This document shows positions 1 to 10,200 of a DNA stretch of 64,000 bases, one piece after another. Position numbers and translations under genes: made by a program. This DNA is from Paraflavitalea sp966211765 (GTDB lineage: Bacteria; Bacteroidota; Bacteroidia; Chitinophagales; Chitinophagaceae): the NCBI GenBank assembly GCA_966211765.1, contig CBIHOV010000031.1:40790-104789 (forward strand). Direction: 5' to 3'. The notes beneath the pieces are model-generated. The model saw only the letters and a program-made list of their open reading frames with translations. It had not been told where the DNA came from and ran no database searches. Position 1 is the first letter of the stretch, and each line of letters opens with the position of its first letter.

Positions 1-2697
1 GTTCTGTGGAGGCAGTTCCATACCGGCAGAAGCGGGTACCTGTCCTTCGTTGGCCATCAGGATCTTGCTTCTTACGTTATAGAAATAATCCAGTTCAAAT
101 GACAGCTTGTTTTGCAACAGGGAGCCTTCAAGGCCTACGTTTGCATTGTTGGCTACTTCCCAGGTATAATCGGGATTGGGTACGCCACTTTCACGGAGGG
201 TCTTCAATACGCTGTTGCCAGCTACATAGGTATTGAATTCATACACGGAGAGATATTTGTATTCCTGCAGTACACCATTGAAGAAGATATTGTCATTACC
301 CATCTGGCCATAAGAACCACGCAGTTTCAGGTTGTCTATGAAAGAGAATTGCTTCATGAAGTTTTCTTCAGAAATTCTCCAGCCCACCAATATGCCCGGG
401 AAGAATCCCCAACGGGAGTCTTTCGGGAACATATAGGAACCGTCATAGCGCCACAGGAACTCTGCGAGGTATTTTTCCTGGAAGTTGTAATTAACACGGC
501 CGAAATAACTCAGGCGGGCGCGTTCGAAAGCGCCACCATTGTTGTCTTTCTGGGGATCGCCACCTGCAAACAATTGGTCAATAGAAGGAGAGATATAATT
601 CCTTCTGAAGGCGTTGAAGCTTTGGTTGTTGATCGTTTCCCTTGTTACAGCAGCGAGGAAATTAACCGTATGGGAGCCAAAAGTTTTGTCGTAGTTAAGA
701 AAGGCGCTCAGGTTGATATTTAATTGCTCTTCCTGTGATTCCGATAGCCGGGGGTCGGTAAAGGTGGAGCGAAGGAATTTATCGAGCTTAGGCGTCACAC
801 CATCTGCTTCGTATGATTTTTTGTCCCAATTGTACAGGTACCAGGGTGTTTCCCACCTTTTTGTACGCTTGGTGTATTTGTCCAGTGAGGCAAAGCCGGT
901 TATTTTCAATCCGGTGACGCCCGGAATTATGACCTCCACCTTTCCATTGCTTTGGAAATAGTCTCTTTTGTCCTTGTCGTAGCCGGTTGCATTGGTGGTG
1001 ATCACTATTGGGTTTTCTCCATTCTCAATATCAGGTCCTGGTAAGCCATTGGGCCAAACCTCAGGTTCTGTTGGTTTGCCGCGCATCAGCATCCGGAAGA
1101 TGGTGCCGGCGCCCTTGGTAGGGAAAAAGCGTGACTCTTCGCGGGCTGTGAGGCCAATGCTGGTACTGATGTATTTGTTGACTTTAGCATCGAGGTTAAG
1201 GCGCATATCATACTGCTTATAACCCGTAGCGGAGTTTTTATAATAGCCATCCTGGTTGTTATAACCTATAGATGCCAGGTATTTAACGGTTTCGGTACCA
1301 CCTGATATTTGCAGGTTGTGTCTGGATTGTGGCGACCACTCTTTTAAAGTAGTGCCAAACCAGTCGGTATTGGGGTATTTCCAGAGATCAGAACCATCGC
1401 CGTGTTTTTTAATGGCATCTGGTGAATACGTTGCATTCACCGGGGTAGTTGAGCCAGTAGGAGTATAGGTTCCGGTTTCTTTTAATGCTTTCCATCCTGC
1501 TGCCCACTGGCTGGCCGGCACATTCTCAAATAATACTGACTCATTGATGAGGTTGGCATAATCGACCGCATTGGCCATTTTGGGAATACGGGTAGCTTGT
1601 GACCAACCCTGGTTGAAGTCGTAAGAAAGCACTGGTTTACCGGTTTTACCACGTTTGGTGGTGATGAGGATTACGCCATTACCGCCGCGGGAACCATAGA
1701 TGGCCGCTGCCGCATCTTTCAAAACAGACATGCTTTCAATGTCTGCGGGGTTCAAACGTTCCAGGCCACCAGCACGATCGGGCACACCGTCGATTACGAT
1801 CAGGGCGCCACTGTTATTGGGGGTATTGGAACCACGAATACGGATAGTAGATCCGTCATAGCCAGGCTCGCCCGTGGCTTGTATGGCTGTAACACCTGGT
1901 AAACGACCTGCCAAAGCATTCGACAGATTCACAGTGGGTGATTTAGCCAGCTCAGATCCTTTGATCTGGGCAACGGCGCCGGTTACAGTAACCCTTTTCT
2001 GGGTACCATATCCCACTACGACCACATCACTCAGCTGGCCGGCAACGGGTACCATCGCAATGGTCACCGTAGCCTTGCCCGTAATATCTACTTCCTGTGG
2101 CTGGTAACCTATATAAGAGACCACCAATATGCTTTGGTCATCGGGTACTTTGATGGTGAAGGAGCCGGTGGCATCGGTATTGACGCCCTTCACGGTTCCT
2201 TTTACTACCACACTTACGCCTGGCAAAGGGCTTCCCTTGTCATCTGTTACCTGTCCCTTCACCTCTTTGTCGGCCGATACAATGCTCACCAACAGTTCCT
2301 GGTCTTCCAGCATTCCGCCAAAAGTGGAACTCAGGGATTTGGGTCTGTATAAAACAATGCGGTCTTTGACCATTTTATAATTGATGCCAAAAGGAGCTAA
2401 TAGCTCTTCCAGCACATCACTCAGCTTTTTGTCTCTTGCTTTGATGGAAACCTTGCGGTTGGCTTCAATCGTTTTGGAGCTGAACACAAACCGCGCTCCT
2501 GTTTGGGTTTTCAAGGAATTGAATACATCTTTCAGTTGTCCTTTGTCAACAGACAAGGTTACTACTTTGTCCATTATCCCCTGAGCATCAGCATGGTGGT
2601 CGTAAGCCATGGAAGTCAGAAAAAAGACCAGGAAAATCTGTATGAACGCTATTCTCATTGCAATGGCAGTTAAGGCAACAAGTCGTTGTTTTTTCAT
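1..2697 (-). CDS. SusC/RagA-family TonB-linked outer membrane transporter, C-terminus cut by window edge
   Basis: The ATG at 2697 opens a frame that stays open to base 1 (899 codons), so the 3' part of the beta-barrel lies outside the window. A signal peptide-like N-terminus is followed by an STN (secretin/TonB N-terminal) domain at about residues 45-115, a carboxypeptidase-regulatory-like beta-sandwich at 146-215 and a plug starting near 224 with the SusC signatures VVVVGYGTQKR, IDGVPD and GSRGGNGVILITTKRGK. Proteins of this family import oligosaccharides or other large nutrients with a SusD lipoprotein, which would be expected just past the window edge. The STN domain and the FecR and ECF sigma genes upstream on the same strand mark it as a signalling transporter: substrate binding is relayed through FecR to the sigma factor. 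The substrate cannot be read from this sequence. Very confident on family. Confidence 0.95.
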   Translation of the reverse strand, partial: MKKQRLVALTAIAMRIAFIQIFLVFFLTSMAYDHHADAQGIMDKVVTLSVDKGQLKDVFNSLKTQTGARFVFSSKTIEANRKVSIKARDKKLSDVLEELLAPFGINYKMVKDRIVLYRPKSLSSTFGGMLEDQELLVSIVSADKEVKGQVTDDKGSPLPGVSVVVKGTVKGVNTDATGSFTIKVPDDQSILVVSYIGYQPQEVDITGKATVTIAMVPVAGQLSDVVVVGYGTQKRVTVTGAVAQIKGSELAKSPTVNLSNALAGRLPGVTAIQATGEPGYDGSTIRIRGSNTPNNSGALIVIDGVPDRAGGLERLNPADIESMSVLKDAAAAIYGSRGGNGVILITTKRGKTGKPVLSYDFNQGWSQATRIPKMANAVDYANLINESVLFENVPASQWAAGWKALKETGTYTPTGSTTPVNATYSPDAIKKHGDGSDLWKYPNTDWFGTTLKEWSPQSRHNLQISGGTETVKYLASIGYNNQDGYYKNSATGYKQYDMRLNLDAKVNKYISTSIGLTAREESRFFPTKGAGTIFRMLMRGKPTEPEVWPNGLPGPDIENGENPIVITTNATGYDKDKRDYFQSNGKVEVIIPGVTGLKITGFASLDKYTKRTKRWETPWYLYNWDKKSYEADGVTPKLDKFLRSTFTDPRLSESQEEQLNINLSAFLNYDKTFGSHTVNFLAAVTRETINNQSFNAFRRNYISPSIDQLFAGGDPQKDNNGGAFERARLSYFGRVNYNFQEKYLAEFLWRYDGSYMFPKDSRWGFFPGILVGWRISEENFMKQFSFIDNLKLRGSYGQMGNDNIFFNGVLQEYKYLSVYEFNTYVAGNSVLKTLRESGVPNPDYTWEVANNANVGLEGSLLQNKLSFELDYFYNVRSKILMANEGQVPASAGMELPPQN

Positions 2698-2746
2698 AAA
2701 TTTGATTGTTATTGTTCGCTGAATTTCAAGGCACGTACAATAATGT

Positions 2747-2797
2747 ATCCCGCTAACTGCGGGATGCCCGGCTGGCAATGTTGGTAGCATTGTCAGC
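2747..2797. other. Two consecutive hairpins between fecR-like and susC-like genes
   Basis: ATCCCGC/GCGGGAT (2747-2765, 5-nt loop) is followed by GCTGGCAATG/CATTGTCAGC (2771-2797, 7-nt loop, one G-T pair). A T-rich run (TTTTGTTTTT) follows only on the + strand, so as a rho-independent terminator it points opposite to the flanking genes. On the - strand the pair sits in the leader of the SusC gene, about 50-100 nt before its start, and could act as an attenuator or mRNA-stability element. The structure is seen directly. The function is inference. Confidence 0.5.
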
Positions 2798-2895
2798 TTT
2801 TGTTTTTGGTGGTGTTTGGTTGGGTTATGTTATGTAGTGTAGGAGTTTCATATACGCTTAGTTTTGGTGAGTGATAGGTTTTAAATATTAGCCGT

Positions 2896-3951
2896 TTAGT
2901 TATCTGCATCTCCTTTTACAAGTATCCGGGTGCCACGTACTTCATAAGTGGCTTGAATTGACTGGCAAATGATCTCCAGCTGATCGTACAGGTTTTGTCC
3001 TTTGATATCACCCGAGAACAGGCTCTTGCCCAGGTTGTCGTTTTCTGTAATGATCTCAATATGATAGGCTTCTTCCAGGAATGATAATACCCTGGAGATA
3101 GGTGTTTCTTCAAATACAAAATTCAACTCGGTCACCATTTCCTCCTGCTGGCTATTGGGTAACAATGGTAAGGGTGCATCTATCAGGGTAGTCCTGAAAT
3201 GGCCATCATTGCGGTTGTAGATCACCTTCTGATTAGGCTTTAAGATCACACCTGTTGATTCTTCCGTTCGCTTACTGCTGTTGGCCTGGGATTCATTTTC
3301 ATAGACTGCTACTTTGCCAGTGCGCACGGATACTTCCACATCCTGGGTGACTGTATTCGTCTTTACAAAAAAACTGGTGCCCAATACCTGTGTAACGATA
3401 TTGTTGCTGTACACATAGAAGGGCGATTTGGCGTTCTTGGTTACCTTAAAAAAAGCATTGCCTTCGAGGTATACTTCTCTTTTTGTCAGGGCAAAACTGT
3501 CGGGATAGTAGAGTTTGGCGCCAGGCTCCAGGATCACCATGCTCTTGTCGGGCAGGTAAAGGGTATCGGGGGTAGACAGTTGGTTAATGGTGCGTGTTAA
3601 ATCTTCCCGGACAATGTCTTCCTGGAAGGAGGGAAAGCCTGCGTTGCTGGTAAACCAGTAACTACTGACAGATATGGCCGCTAAAACGGCCGCTGCACTT
3701 ATCCAGCGTACATAAACTGGTATGCGTCTTACCCGCTTTTCAGGAACAGGCTGGACAGGTTGTGGGAGTGTTTTTTCCTTGATAACGGGCCATAGCCGGT
3801 CTACGGTTGATTTTATTTCTTCGTCACTAACAGCGGCTTCATGGTCATCATCCAACAATTCATACCACTGCTCCACCAACTTTTTTTCTTCGTCGGTGCA
3901 GGTGCCGTCTGAATACCGCTGTAGTAAATCATAAAAGGCTCTTCGGTTCAT
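2896..3951 (-). CDS. FecR-family anti-sigma factor with DUF4974 C-terminus
   Basis: The protein has 351 residues. The N-terminal cytoplasmic helix region (about 1-75) is of the type that binds the partner sigma factor. A single membrane segment lies at about 80-100, a periplasmic FecR domain at about 115-245, and a C-terminal DUF4974 domain (about 275-350, LNFVFEETPISRVLSFLEEA) of the kind that contacts the STN domain of a SusC transporter. Known members hold an ECF sigma factor inactive until the outer-membrane receptor signals. It lies between the sigma gene (114 nt upstream of its start) and the SusC gene (about 200 nt downstream), the standard order for these trios. The gap after it carries two hairpins. 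Family assignment is confident; the inducing substrate is unknown. Confidence 0.93.
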   Translation of the reverse strand: MNRRAFYDLLQRYSDGTCTDEEKKLVEQWYELLDDDHEAAVSDEEIKSTVDRLWPVIKEKTLPQPVQPVPEKRVRRIPVYVRWISAAAVLAAISVSSYWFTSNAGFPSFQEDIVREDLTRTINQLSTPDTLYLPDKSMVILEPGAKLYYPDSFALTKREVYLEGNAFFKVTKNAKSPFYVYSNNIVTQVLGTSFFVKTNTVTQDVEVSVRTGKVAVYENESQANSSKRTEESTGVILKPNQKVIYNRNDGHFRTTLIDAPLPLLPNSQQEEMVTELNFVFEETPISRVLSFLEEAYHIEIITENDNLGKSLFSGDIKGQNLYDQLEIICQSIQATYEVRGTRILVKGDADN

Positions 3952-4065
3952 GGGAGATAGTTAAATCCGTCTTCGGTGGAAGGACTTAGCTATCTGTCGG
4001 TTAAGTGAAGCGGTACCCTAAAAGAAATAAGAAAAAAGCTGGAAGCTACCAGGTGTTAGCTCTTT

Positions 4066-4665
4066 CTACTGTACATCCAACAAAAAACGTGTAAAAGCAC
4101 CCATTGAGGTGCTCATGAGGATAAAGTCGCGCAGGTGTAGGCGCATGAATTTAAGTGATTGGGTTACATGGTATTGAACAGCTTTTTCGGAAAGGTTCAT
4201 ATACTGGGCGATCTCCTTTACGGAGCGGTGTTCATAACGGCTGAGCCGGAAGATCTCCTGGGTTTTTTGGGGGAGTCTTTTGATGGTATTGTCTATAGCG
4301 ATACTTAGCTCTTGTAACAAGAGCTTTGATTCGGAGGCGTTTTCGTCAACATTCAATTGTTCTTTGGCAAACTGGGAGTAACGTTCCCGGAGGATCTTTG
4401 ACCTGATATAGTCAATTACCTGGTAGCGAACAGCGGTATGAAGGTAGGCTTCCAGTTTTTCAATGTGGGCTTGCTCTCTTTTTGTCCATAAGCTAATGAA
4501 CAGGTTTTGAACAAGTTCTTCTGCTACTTCCTTTGAGCGTACCTTTCTGAAGGCGGCCAAAAATACAGCCTCGCTGTACCTTTTATAGATCTCCTCCAGG
4601 GCAGCTCCGTCACCTGTCTTAAGCAGTTTAAGCAGTATCTCGTCGTCAAATACTTTGTAATCCAT
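4066..4665 (-). CDS. ECF RNA polymerase sigma-70 factor (Bacteroidetes type)
   Basis: Sigma region 2 is visible (LEEIYKRYSEAVFLAAFRK through YQVIDYIRS), and so is region 4 (LPQKTQEIFRLSRYEH, then the helix-turn-helix SVKEIAQYMNLSEKAVQYHV). I start at the ATG at 4665, giving 200 residues and the usual MDYKVFDDEILLKLLKTGD opening. The frame could be extended 13 codons to a TTG at 4704, but those residues look unlike the family. It is the first gene of the sigma-FecR-SusC trio and is expected to direct transcription of the transporter operon, and probably its own, when released by FecR. No special promoter was recognised. High confidence for class; regulon unknown. Confidence 0.92.
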   Translation of the reverse strand: MDYKVFDDEILLKLLKTGDGAALEEIYKRYSEAVFLAAFRKVRSKEVAEELVQNLFISLWTKREQAHIEKLEAYLHTAVRYQVIDYIRSKILRERYSQFAKEQLNVDENASESKLLLQELSIAIDNTIKRLPQKTQEIFRLSRYEHRSVKEIAQYMNLSEKAVQYHVTQSLKFMRLHLRDFILMSTSMGAFTRFLLDVQ

Positions 4666-4791
4666 ATGGTTGGGCAATGCAGTAAGTTGGAATCGTTCAT
4701 CCAAGGTAAATCAAAAAAACGGAATAATCCAACAAGCTTATTATGCAAAGAGTATGAACCAATGAACGACGCACTTAGGCATACGATTGCA

Positions 4792-4799
4792 TAAATTTG
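4792..4799 (+). promoter_or_regulatory. Candidate Bacteroidetes -7 element upstream of MFS gene
   Basis: TAAATTTG matches the TAnnTTTG -7 consensus of Bacteroidetes primary-sigma promoters. It would give a leader of about 170 nt before the preferred start at 4978. No convincing -33 TTG is seen about 19 nt upstream, so support is weak. Confidence 0.3.
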
Positions 4800-4977
4800 T
4801 TCTGCTTACTGCTTGTTGCAGGATGAATGAAGTTGAAAAGGCGGGCATTTATTTTGCAACAAAACCTGGAATATTTTATACGGCATTGTTATTGAATTGA
4901 TGATGTCGTGTGTGCAGGGTGGAATACCGGGACTTTCCGCAGTCCTATTTTGGTCAAAGTTGAATGGATATTATCTT

Positions 4978-6435
4978 ATGAATGTAAGGCCGCAGCAATC
5001 GCTTACTGAACAGGAAGTACAAACTGGTTTAAGGCTGGTGATCACGGAAGGATTGGCCACTGAAGCAATGACGACACTTACGGGCGGGGCCTTCCTCGTA
5101 GCCATGGCCTTGTTGTTGGGTGCATCCAATTTGCAGATCGGGTTGCTCGCAGCCTGGCCCACCTTTACCAATATATTCCAGCTATTGTCGATCTGGCTTG
5201 TGCGGCGTTACAATAACAGGCGCGCCATCAGTGTGGTATGCGCCTTGCTGGCACGTATACCGCTGGTGGTAATAGGCGTGCTGCCTTTTTTTACAAAAGG
5301 CTCGGTACAGTTTCTGATCATTTTTCTCTTCTTTTATTACCTCTTTGCTTCTATTGCAGGCTTAAGCTGGAATGCCTGGATGAAGGACCTGGTGCCCGGC
5401 AACCAATTGGGTACTTATTTCTCCAGAAGAAGCAGTTATATGCAGATTCTAAATGTAGTATTAAGCCTTTGCCTGGCCTTTGTGATTGATTATGTAAAAG
5501 ACAATTATCCTTTTTACGAGCTTACCACTTATTCCGTAATGTTTATAGTGGCGGGCCTTATTGGTATTTGTGGTGCATTCGTGCTGTCGAAAGTGCCCGA
5601 GCCACAATCCTGGCTTGCCCGGGAGAATATATTCCAGCTGTTTAAACGTCCATTGAAGGACAGTAACTTCAGAAAATTACTCCTGTTCAATTCAGCCTGG
5701 GTATTTGCCCTGAACATCGCTATTCCTTTCTTTACGGTTTATATGCTCAAGCACCTGGGCCTTTCCATGACCTATGTAATTGGCCTTACAGTAGTAAGCC
5801 AATTGTGCAGCATTTTCACCATCCGTATGTGGGGCCGCTTTTCCGACAGGTACAGCAACAAGACGATCCTGGCCATTGCTGCCCCGGTATATATCCTTTG
5901 TATTATTGCCTGGTGTTTTGTGGGGATCTATTCCCGCTTCATGGTCAATATGGGACTGCTTGTCTTCATCCACATATTCACGGGTATTGCTACTGCAGGC
6001 ATCAACCTATCGCTTACCAATATCGGTTTAAAGCTGGCGCCTAATGAGCATGCCATCGTTTACTTATCTACCAAGAACATTATTACTGCCGTTTTTTCTT
6101 CGGTGGCTCCGCTGATAGGTGGTATACTGGCGGATTACTTTGCCGATCGTTCGCTCGTCGTCAATGCTGAATGGGCAGGCCCTTCGGTCAATAAGGTGCT
6201 GCACCTGGTATCGCTGCATGATATGAACTTCCTGTTTTTAATTGGAGCTGTGCTTGCCTTTATATCCCTGGAATTTCTAATCCGCGTAAAAGAAGTAGGA
6301 GAGGTAGAAAAAGATGTAGTAGTACGCATCATGCGCAGCAGTATAAAAAATAACCTCAAAGATTATTTCCTCATCGGCAACCTGATTTCCTGGCATGATC
6401 AGATATGGGGACTGTTTAAAAAGAAAACTCCCTGA
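4978..6435 (+). CDS. MFS transporter, substrate unknown
   Basis: This is a polytopic membrane protein of 485 residues from the ATG at 4978 (MNVRPQQSLTEQEV), with about 12 hydrophobic segments in the 6+6 pattern of the major facilitator superfamily and a basic loop (LVRRYNNRRA) after the second segment. The frame extends upstream to TTG 4897 and ATG 4900, but the extra 26-27 residues do not resemble a transporter N-terminus. A soluble stretch precedes the final membrane region, and the C-terminal tail is basic. It ends 8 bp before the convergent Crp/Fnr gene. No residue pattern identifies the solute, so it could be a sugar, peptide or drug permease. Confidence 0.85.
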   Translation: MNVRPQQSLTEQEVQTGLRLVITEGLATEAMTTLTGGAFLVAMALLLGASNLQIGLLAAWPTFTNIFQLLSIWLVRRYNNRRAISVVCALLARIPLVVIGVLPFFTKGSVQFLIIFLFFYYLFASIAGLSWNAWMKDLVPGNQLGTYFSRRSSYMQILNVVLSLCLAFVIDYVKDNYPFYELTTYSVMFIVAGLIGICGAFVLSKVPEPQSWLARENIFQLFKRPLKDSNFRKLLLFNSAWVFALNIAIPFFTVYMLKHLGLSMTYVIGLTVVSQLCSIFTIRMWGRFSDRYSNKTILAIAAPVYILCIIAWCFVGIYSRFMVNMGLLVFIHIFTGIATAGINLSLTNIGLKLAPNEHAIVYLSTKNIITAVFSSVAPLIGGILADYFADRSLVVNAEWAGPSVNKVLHLVSLHDMNFLFLIGAVLAFISLEFLIRVKEVGEVEKDVVVRIMRSSIKNNLKDYFLIGNLISWHDQIWGLFKKKTP

Positions 6436-6443
6436 CGGGCAGC

Positions 6444-7046
6444 TTAAGCATTGAGGGAGTAAGTTTTGAGCTCCTGCGCTACCAATTGTCGGGTGGTGCC
6501 TGTAAGATCGGCCATTTCTTTAAAGGTAACCAGTTCGTTGAGCTGGTAGATCTGCTGATAAGCATCTATTACGGGTCTCGAAAGCTGCTGGTATAAGCGG
6601 CGTATGCGTTGCCGGGGTTCATAAGAAGTGATTTCCTGTAAGCGGCATTCGGTTTTAAACCACCGTGAAGTGATGGTTGCCATAAACCAGTCGGAGGCTA
6701 TCGGGTCTCTGTTGATAACATCTTTAAAGAAATCAATTTCATACAGCCTTACTTCACTGGCTACAATGGTCCTGCTGTGTTCGGCAAATGGCTTGGCAGG
6801 TAAATACCTGAAATTGCCAAAGTACTCTCCCGGCTCCAGTAGCTCATGGATCACATCTTCCTTATCTGAAAAACAACCCAGCTTCACCGCTCCTGAAATG
6901 ATCTCGCATACATAATTCATCCGCGTGGGCGGCGCATAGATATAGGCGCCTTTCTTGTATTTTTTTACAAGTACATGTTGCGCTAGGCGGCTATCGTGTT
7001 TCCACTGCAGGTAAGCAAACAGACCATTATCGCGGGGGTGTGCCAT
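6444..7046 (-). CDS. Crp/Fnr-family transcriptional regulator
   Basis: The 200-residue protein has an N-terminal cyclic-nucleotide-binding-like beta-roll (KKYKKGAYIYAPPTRMNYV through LLEPGEYFGNF), a dimerisation helix, and a short C-terminal winged-helix region (LVTFKEMADLTGTTRQLVAQEL) fitting Crp-family DNA-recognition helices. There is no Fnr cysteine cluster, so it is probably not an iron-sulfur oxygen sensor, and the ligand is unknown. It is convergent with the MFS gene (8 bp between stops). Upstream, TAATTTG (complement of 7065-7071) with a TTG about 17 nt further out is a possible promoter. Downstream targets cannot be named from sequence. Confidence 0.88.
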   Translation of the reverse strand: MAHPRDNGLFAYLQWKHDSRLAQHVLVKKYKKGAYIYAPPTRMNYVCEIISGAVKLGCFSDKEDVIHELLEPGEYFGNFRYLPAKPFAEHSRTIVASEVRLYEIDFFKDVINRDPIASDWFMATITSRWFKTECRLQEITSYEPRQRIRRLYQQLSRPVIDAYQQIYQLNELVTFKEMADLTGTTRQLVAQELKTYSLNA

Positions 7047-7193
7047 GAGTTAACGATTCATTCACAAATTAGTCAGCCTATGTTACCACAATATGAAAAG
7101 TGCCCCTGGAGGCAGGAGCACTTTTGCACATTGTGGTATTAATAGATATGTTTTTGACTGGTATTGGATCCTAAAACGTACTTGTATTCAGAC

Positions 7194-7265
7194 AGAGGTG
7201 ACACCTTTCGTTTGCTTGGCAAGGGTAAAGGTGTCACCTCTGTTCAATGGGAAGATGTCACCTCT
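7194..7265. repeat. Dispersed GTGACAC hairpin repeat, copy 1, with an extra right arm
   Basis: The core hairpin is 7194-7241: AGAGGTGACACCTTT and AAAGGTGTCACCTCT form a perfect 15-bp stem around an 18-nt loop. The loop starts CGTTTGC and ends GGCAAGGGT and can itself pair weakly. A second, slightly diverged right arm (GATGTCACCTCT, 7254-7265) follows 12 nt later and almost touches the stop codon of the next gene. Each arm is also nearly palindromic on its own (AGGTG-A-CACCT). Related copies lie at 19530, 60633 and 62084. Confidence 0.85.
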
Positions 7266-7270
7266 ATGCT

Positions 7271-10200
7271 TTAGAAGCTGTAGCGTGCACCGATCTGGAC
7301 CTGGTAGGGTGTACCATTCCTGGTGGTAACACCCACATTCTCATTCACCCGGTATTGGTATTCTTTGGTAGCCTGGTTGAAACCGCTGACTGTCAGCAGG
7401 GTCTGAGCGCCCAGGTTGTAATTGCCGCCCCACTGCTTATTGAGCAGGTTGGCAAAGTTGAATACATCCACGCTCAGGCTGAGCTTATGTGTCTTGTACA
7501 ATTTGAAGTCTTTGGCCAGCCGTACATCAATGGTGCCTGTAAAAGGATTCTCTCCGCCATTCCTGTTGGCAATTTTGCCCAGTGATTCCTGGATATGTTT
7601 CTTTGCCCGGTTGTTGGGATTGGCCAAAACCTTGAGCATGGATTCACGGATGGCTGTTGCTGTTTTGGGATCATTGGGGTCAAATACAAAAGCCAGGTCA
7701 TTGTCGTTGCCGGGGCCACCCACAAAGTCGCCGTTGATGTCGGCATCTACTACTAAAGAGTAACGTGAACCTCCGAGGCCGGTAAAGCGGCCGCTCAAAG
7801 AGAACCCTTTGAAGGTAGGGGTAGCACCATAAACAACTACCTTATGTCTGAACTGGTTATCAGAATAGTCCATTTCACTCAGGCTGCGTGGGTCTGATTT
7901 GATGGGGCGGAAGGTAGAGGTGTTGGCTACGTTGCCATTGTAAGAGGTATTGTCCTTCGTAATGTTATAGGTATAGCTGAAGTTAATATAGCCATCCCGG
8001 AAATAGCGGTATTCACCATCTATAAAGGCAGCCAGCTGGTTGATCTTAGCGCCATTGGTAAATTCAAGGGTGCGGCCTACCAGTTGTGTTTTTCTTCCTT
8101 TTACGTTGTCTGTAATACCTGCGGTAGTGATGGTGTTGGCGGGTACGAATACACCACGGCCTGCTTCATTGGCCAGTGTGAAGTAAGGCTGGTCTACCAG
8201 GTTGCGGTCGAGGTAAACATAGTTGTCCCAGGTGTGAGCATATTGAACATTGAAGCCCAGTCTGAAACGGTTGCCAAATATTTTATTGTAGCTGATATTC
8301 GCTTTAAAAATACTGGGCACTTCCAGATCAGCATTGTTCAGGTTGATGGTAGATACTGTGGGCACACCTTCAATGAGGCCTGGTGCGGTAGCAGGATCGT
8401 TGCGATAGCTTGGGAAATTGGGCTTGGGTACCAGGTTGGTACCTGATGAAGGGCGGGTAACATCAATGGCTGCTACCTTCGTTCCACTGTTCTGAATATT
8501 GTTTACCTGTGCGTAGGTGATGGGGTTGGCTGAGAAAATGCCAGCGCCCAAGCGGATGATGTCTTTCTTATTGCCTTTTACATCCCAGGTCAGTTGCAAA
8601 CGCGGCTGCACATTGTTCCAGTCACTTGCATTGTTGTCTGTACGCAATCCCAGGGCTTGGTCTACCACGGCATTGTAATCACCTTTGGTAAGATAGCTGG
8701 TGACATCGTAGCGTACACCAAATACGGCATCTACATCTTTCAGCAATTCAAACTGTACCTGACCAAACAAAGACGCATTCAATACCCATTGTTGTACAGA
8801 TGGTTTTCCTTTTAAGGGTACTTCGCGGGCATAGCGGGAAGGATTGAGGTTGTCAAACTCTTCTACACTGTTGAAGATAAAGCGGCCATTCTGTTCATTG
8901 GATATATAGGTATCGAGGTAAGTGAGTGTATTGTCTGTTCCAAAAGTGAAGTTGTACTTGCCTTTAGAAAGATAAGTAGTGTTGACCAATTGGTATTGAC
9001 GCTCCAGGTTGTCTTCGGGGTTAAAACGCTGGCCACCCAACTGTACGGTGGTATTGCCCATGGTGCCATTGGGCAATTGGGAACGTACGGTTACAATTGC
9101 GCGGGGAATATTGGCGGATGGCAACTCGCTGTTGGGAACATAATTGCGGGTAGTGACCTGGTATTGGAATTTCAGTTCATTCAATACATTTGAATTTAGC
9201 TGGCTGCGCAATGACAAGAGCAAGCTGTTTTCCCTGGATTTGAAATCACCATATACCTCATAGAGGTTGATGCTGCTATTGTCGCTATTGCTGACCGGGT
9301 TTTTCCAGTCGCTGTAGTTATTGCGAAGTGTTAACCGGTTGCGTTTATCAATTTGCCAGTCAAGACGGCCAAAGAAAGTGTTGGCAACCGTTTTTCTGCC
9401 AAACTCTCCCACCTGCTTGCCATTGCCCAATCCATACTTGCGGCGGCCAATATCGATCACATTGTCGAGGGCGGCTTTGCTGATGCGCAATGAATTGGCA
9501 TCATCATCGTCCTGGATATCGGCGATAAAAAAGGGTTGTGATTCATCCTGCCTGTCGAAAGCGGTAAAGAAATGCAGCTTGTCCTTGATGATGGGGCCAC
9601 CTAAACTAAAACCATATTGATTGGTGGTAAAGCTTTGTGTACGCTTATTACCCCGGATATCGTAAGGGCTGGCGAGGAAGTCGGCGCGGAAATAATCGAA
9701 TACGCTGCCTGTAAAAGTATTGGTGCCCGATTTGGTTACGGCACTGATGGTGCCGCCGCCAGCGCGTCCCTGCGTTACATCATATACATTCGTGATCACC
9801 TCAAACTCACGGATGGACTCCATGGACAAAGAGTAGGGACCACTGCCCACTGCACCGCTGGTAAGGTTGTTGCGGGCGCTCACACCATCTATCTGGTAAT
9901 TGGTGGAAGAAGGAAGCTGACCACCTACGCTGCTGCCATTGGTAGTAGGCGCCAGGGCGCTCAGGTTATTGAAGTTCCTGTTTTGTGTGGGCAACTGTTG
10001 TATCATCCGTGCAGAGATAGCGGTAGAAGCGCCATAGCGGTCAATACGGCTGGTTACGGAATTGGCTTTTACTACGACTTCCTGGAGGGAAGTTGCTTTC
10101 TCCTGTAGCTCAAAGTCTACTATTAACTGATCGCCCAGGTTGAGGGCAAAGTTATCTTTCAAGGCATTCGCAAATCCCACAAAGGATACCTGGATGGAAT

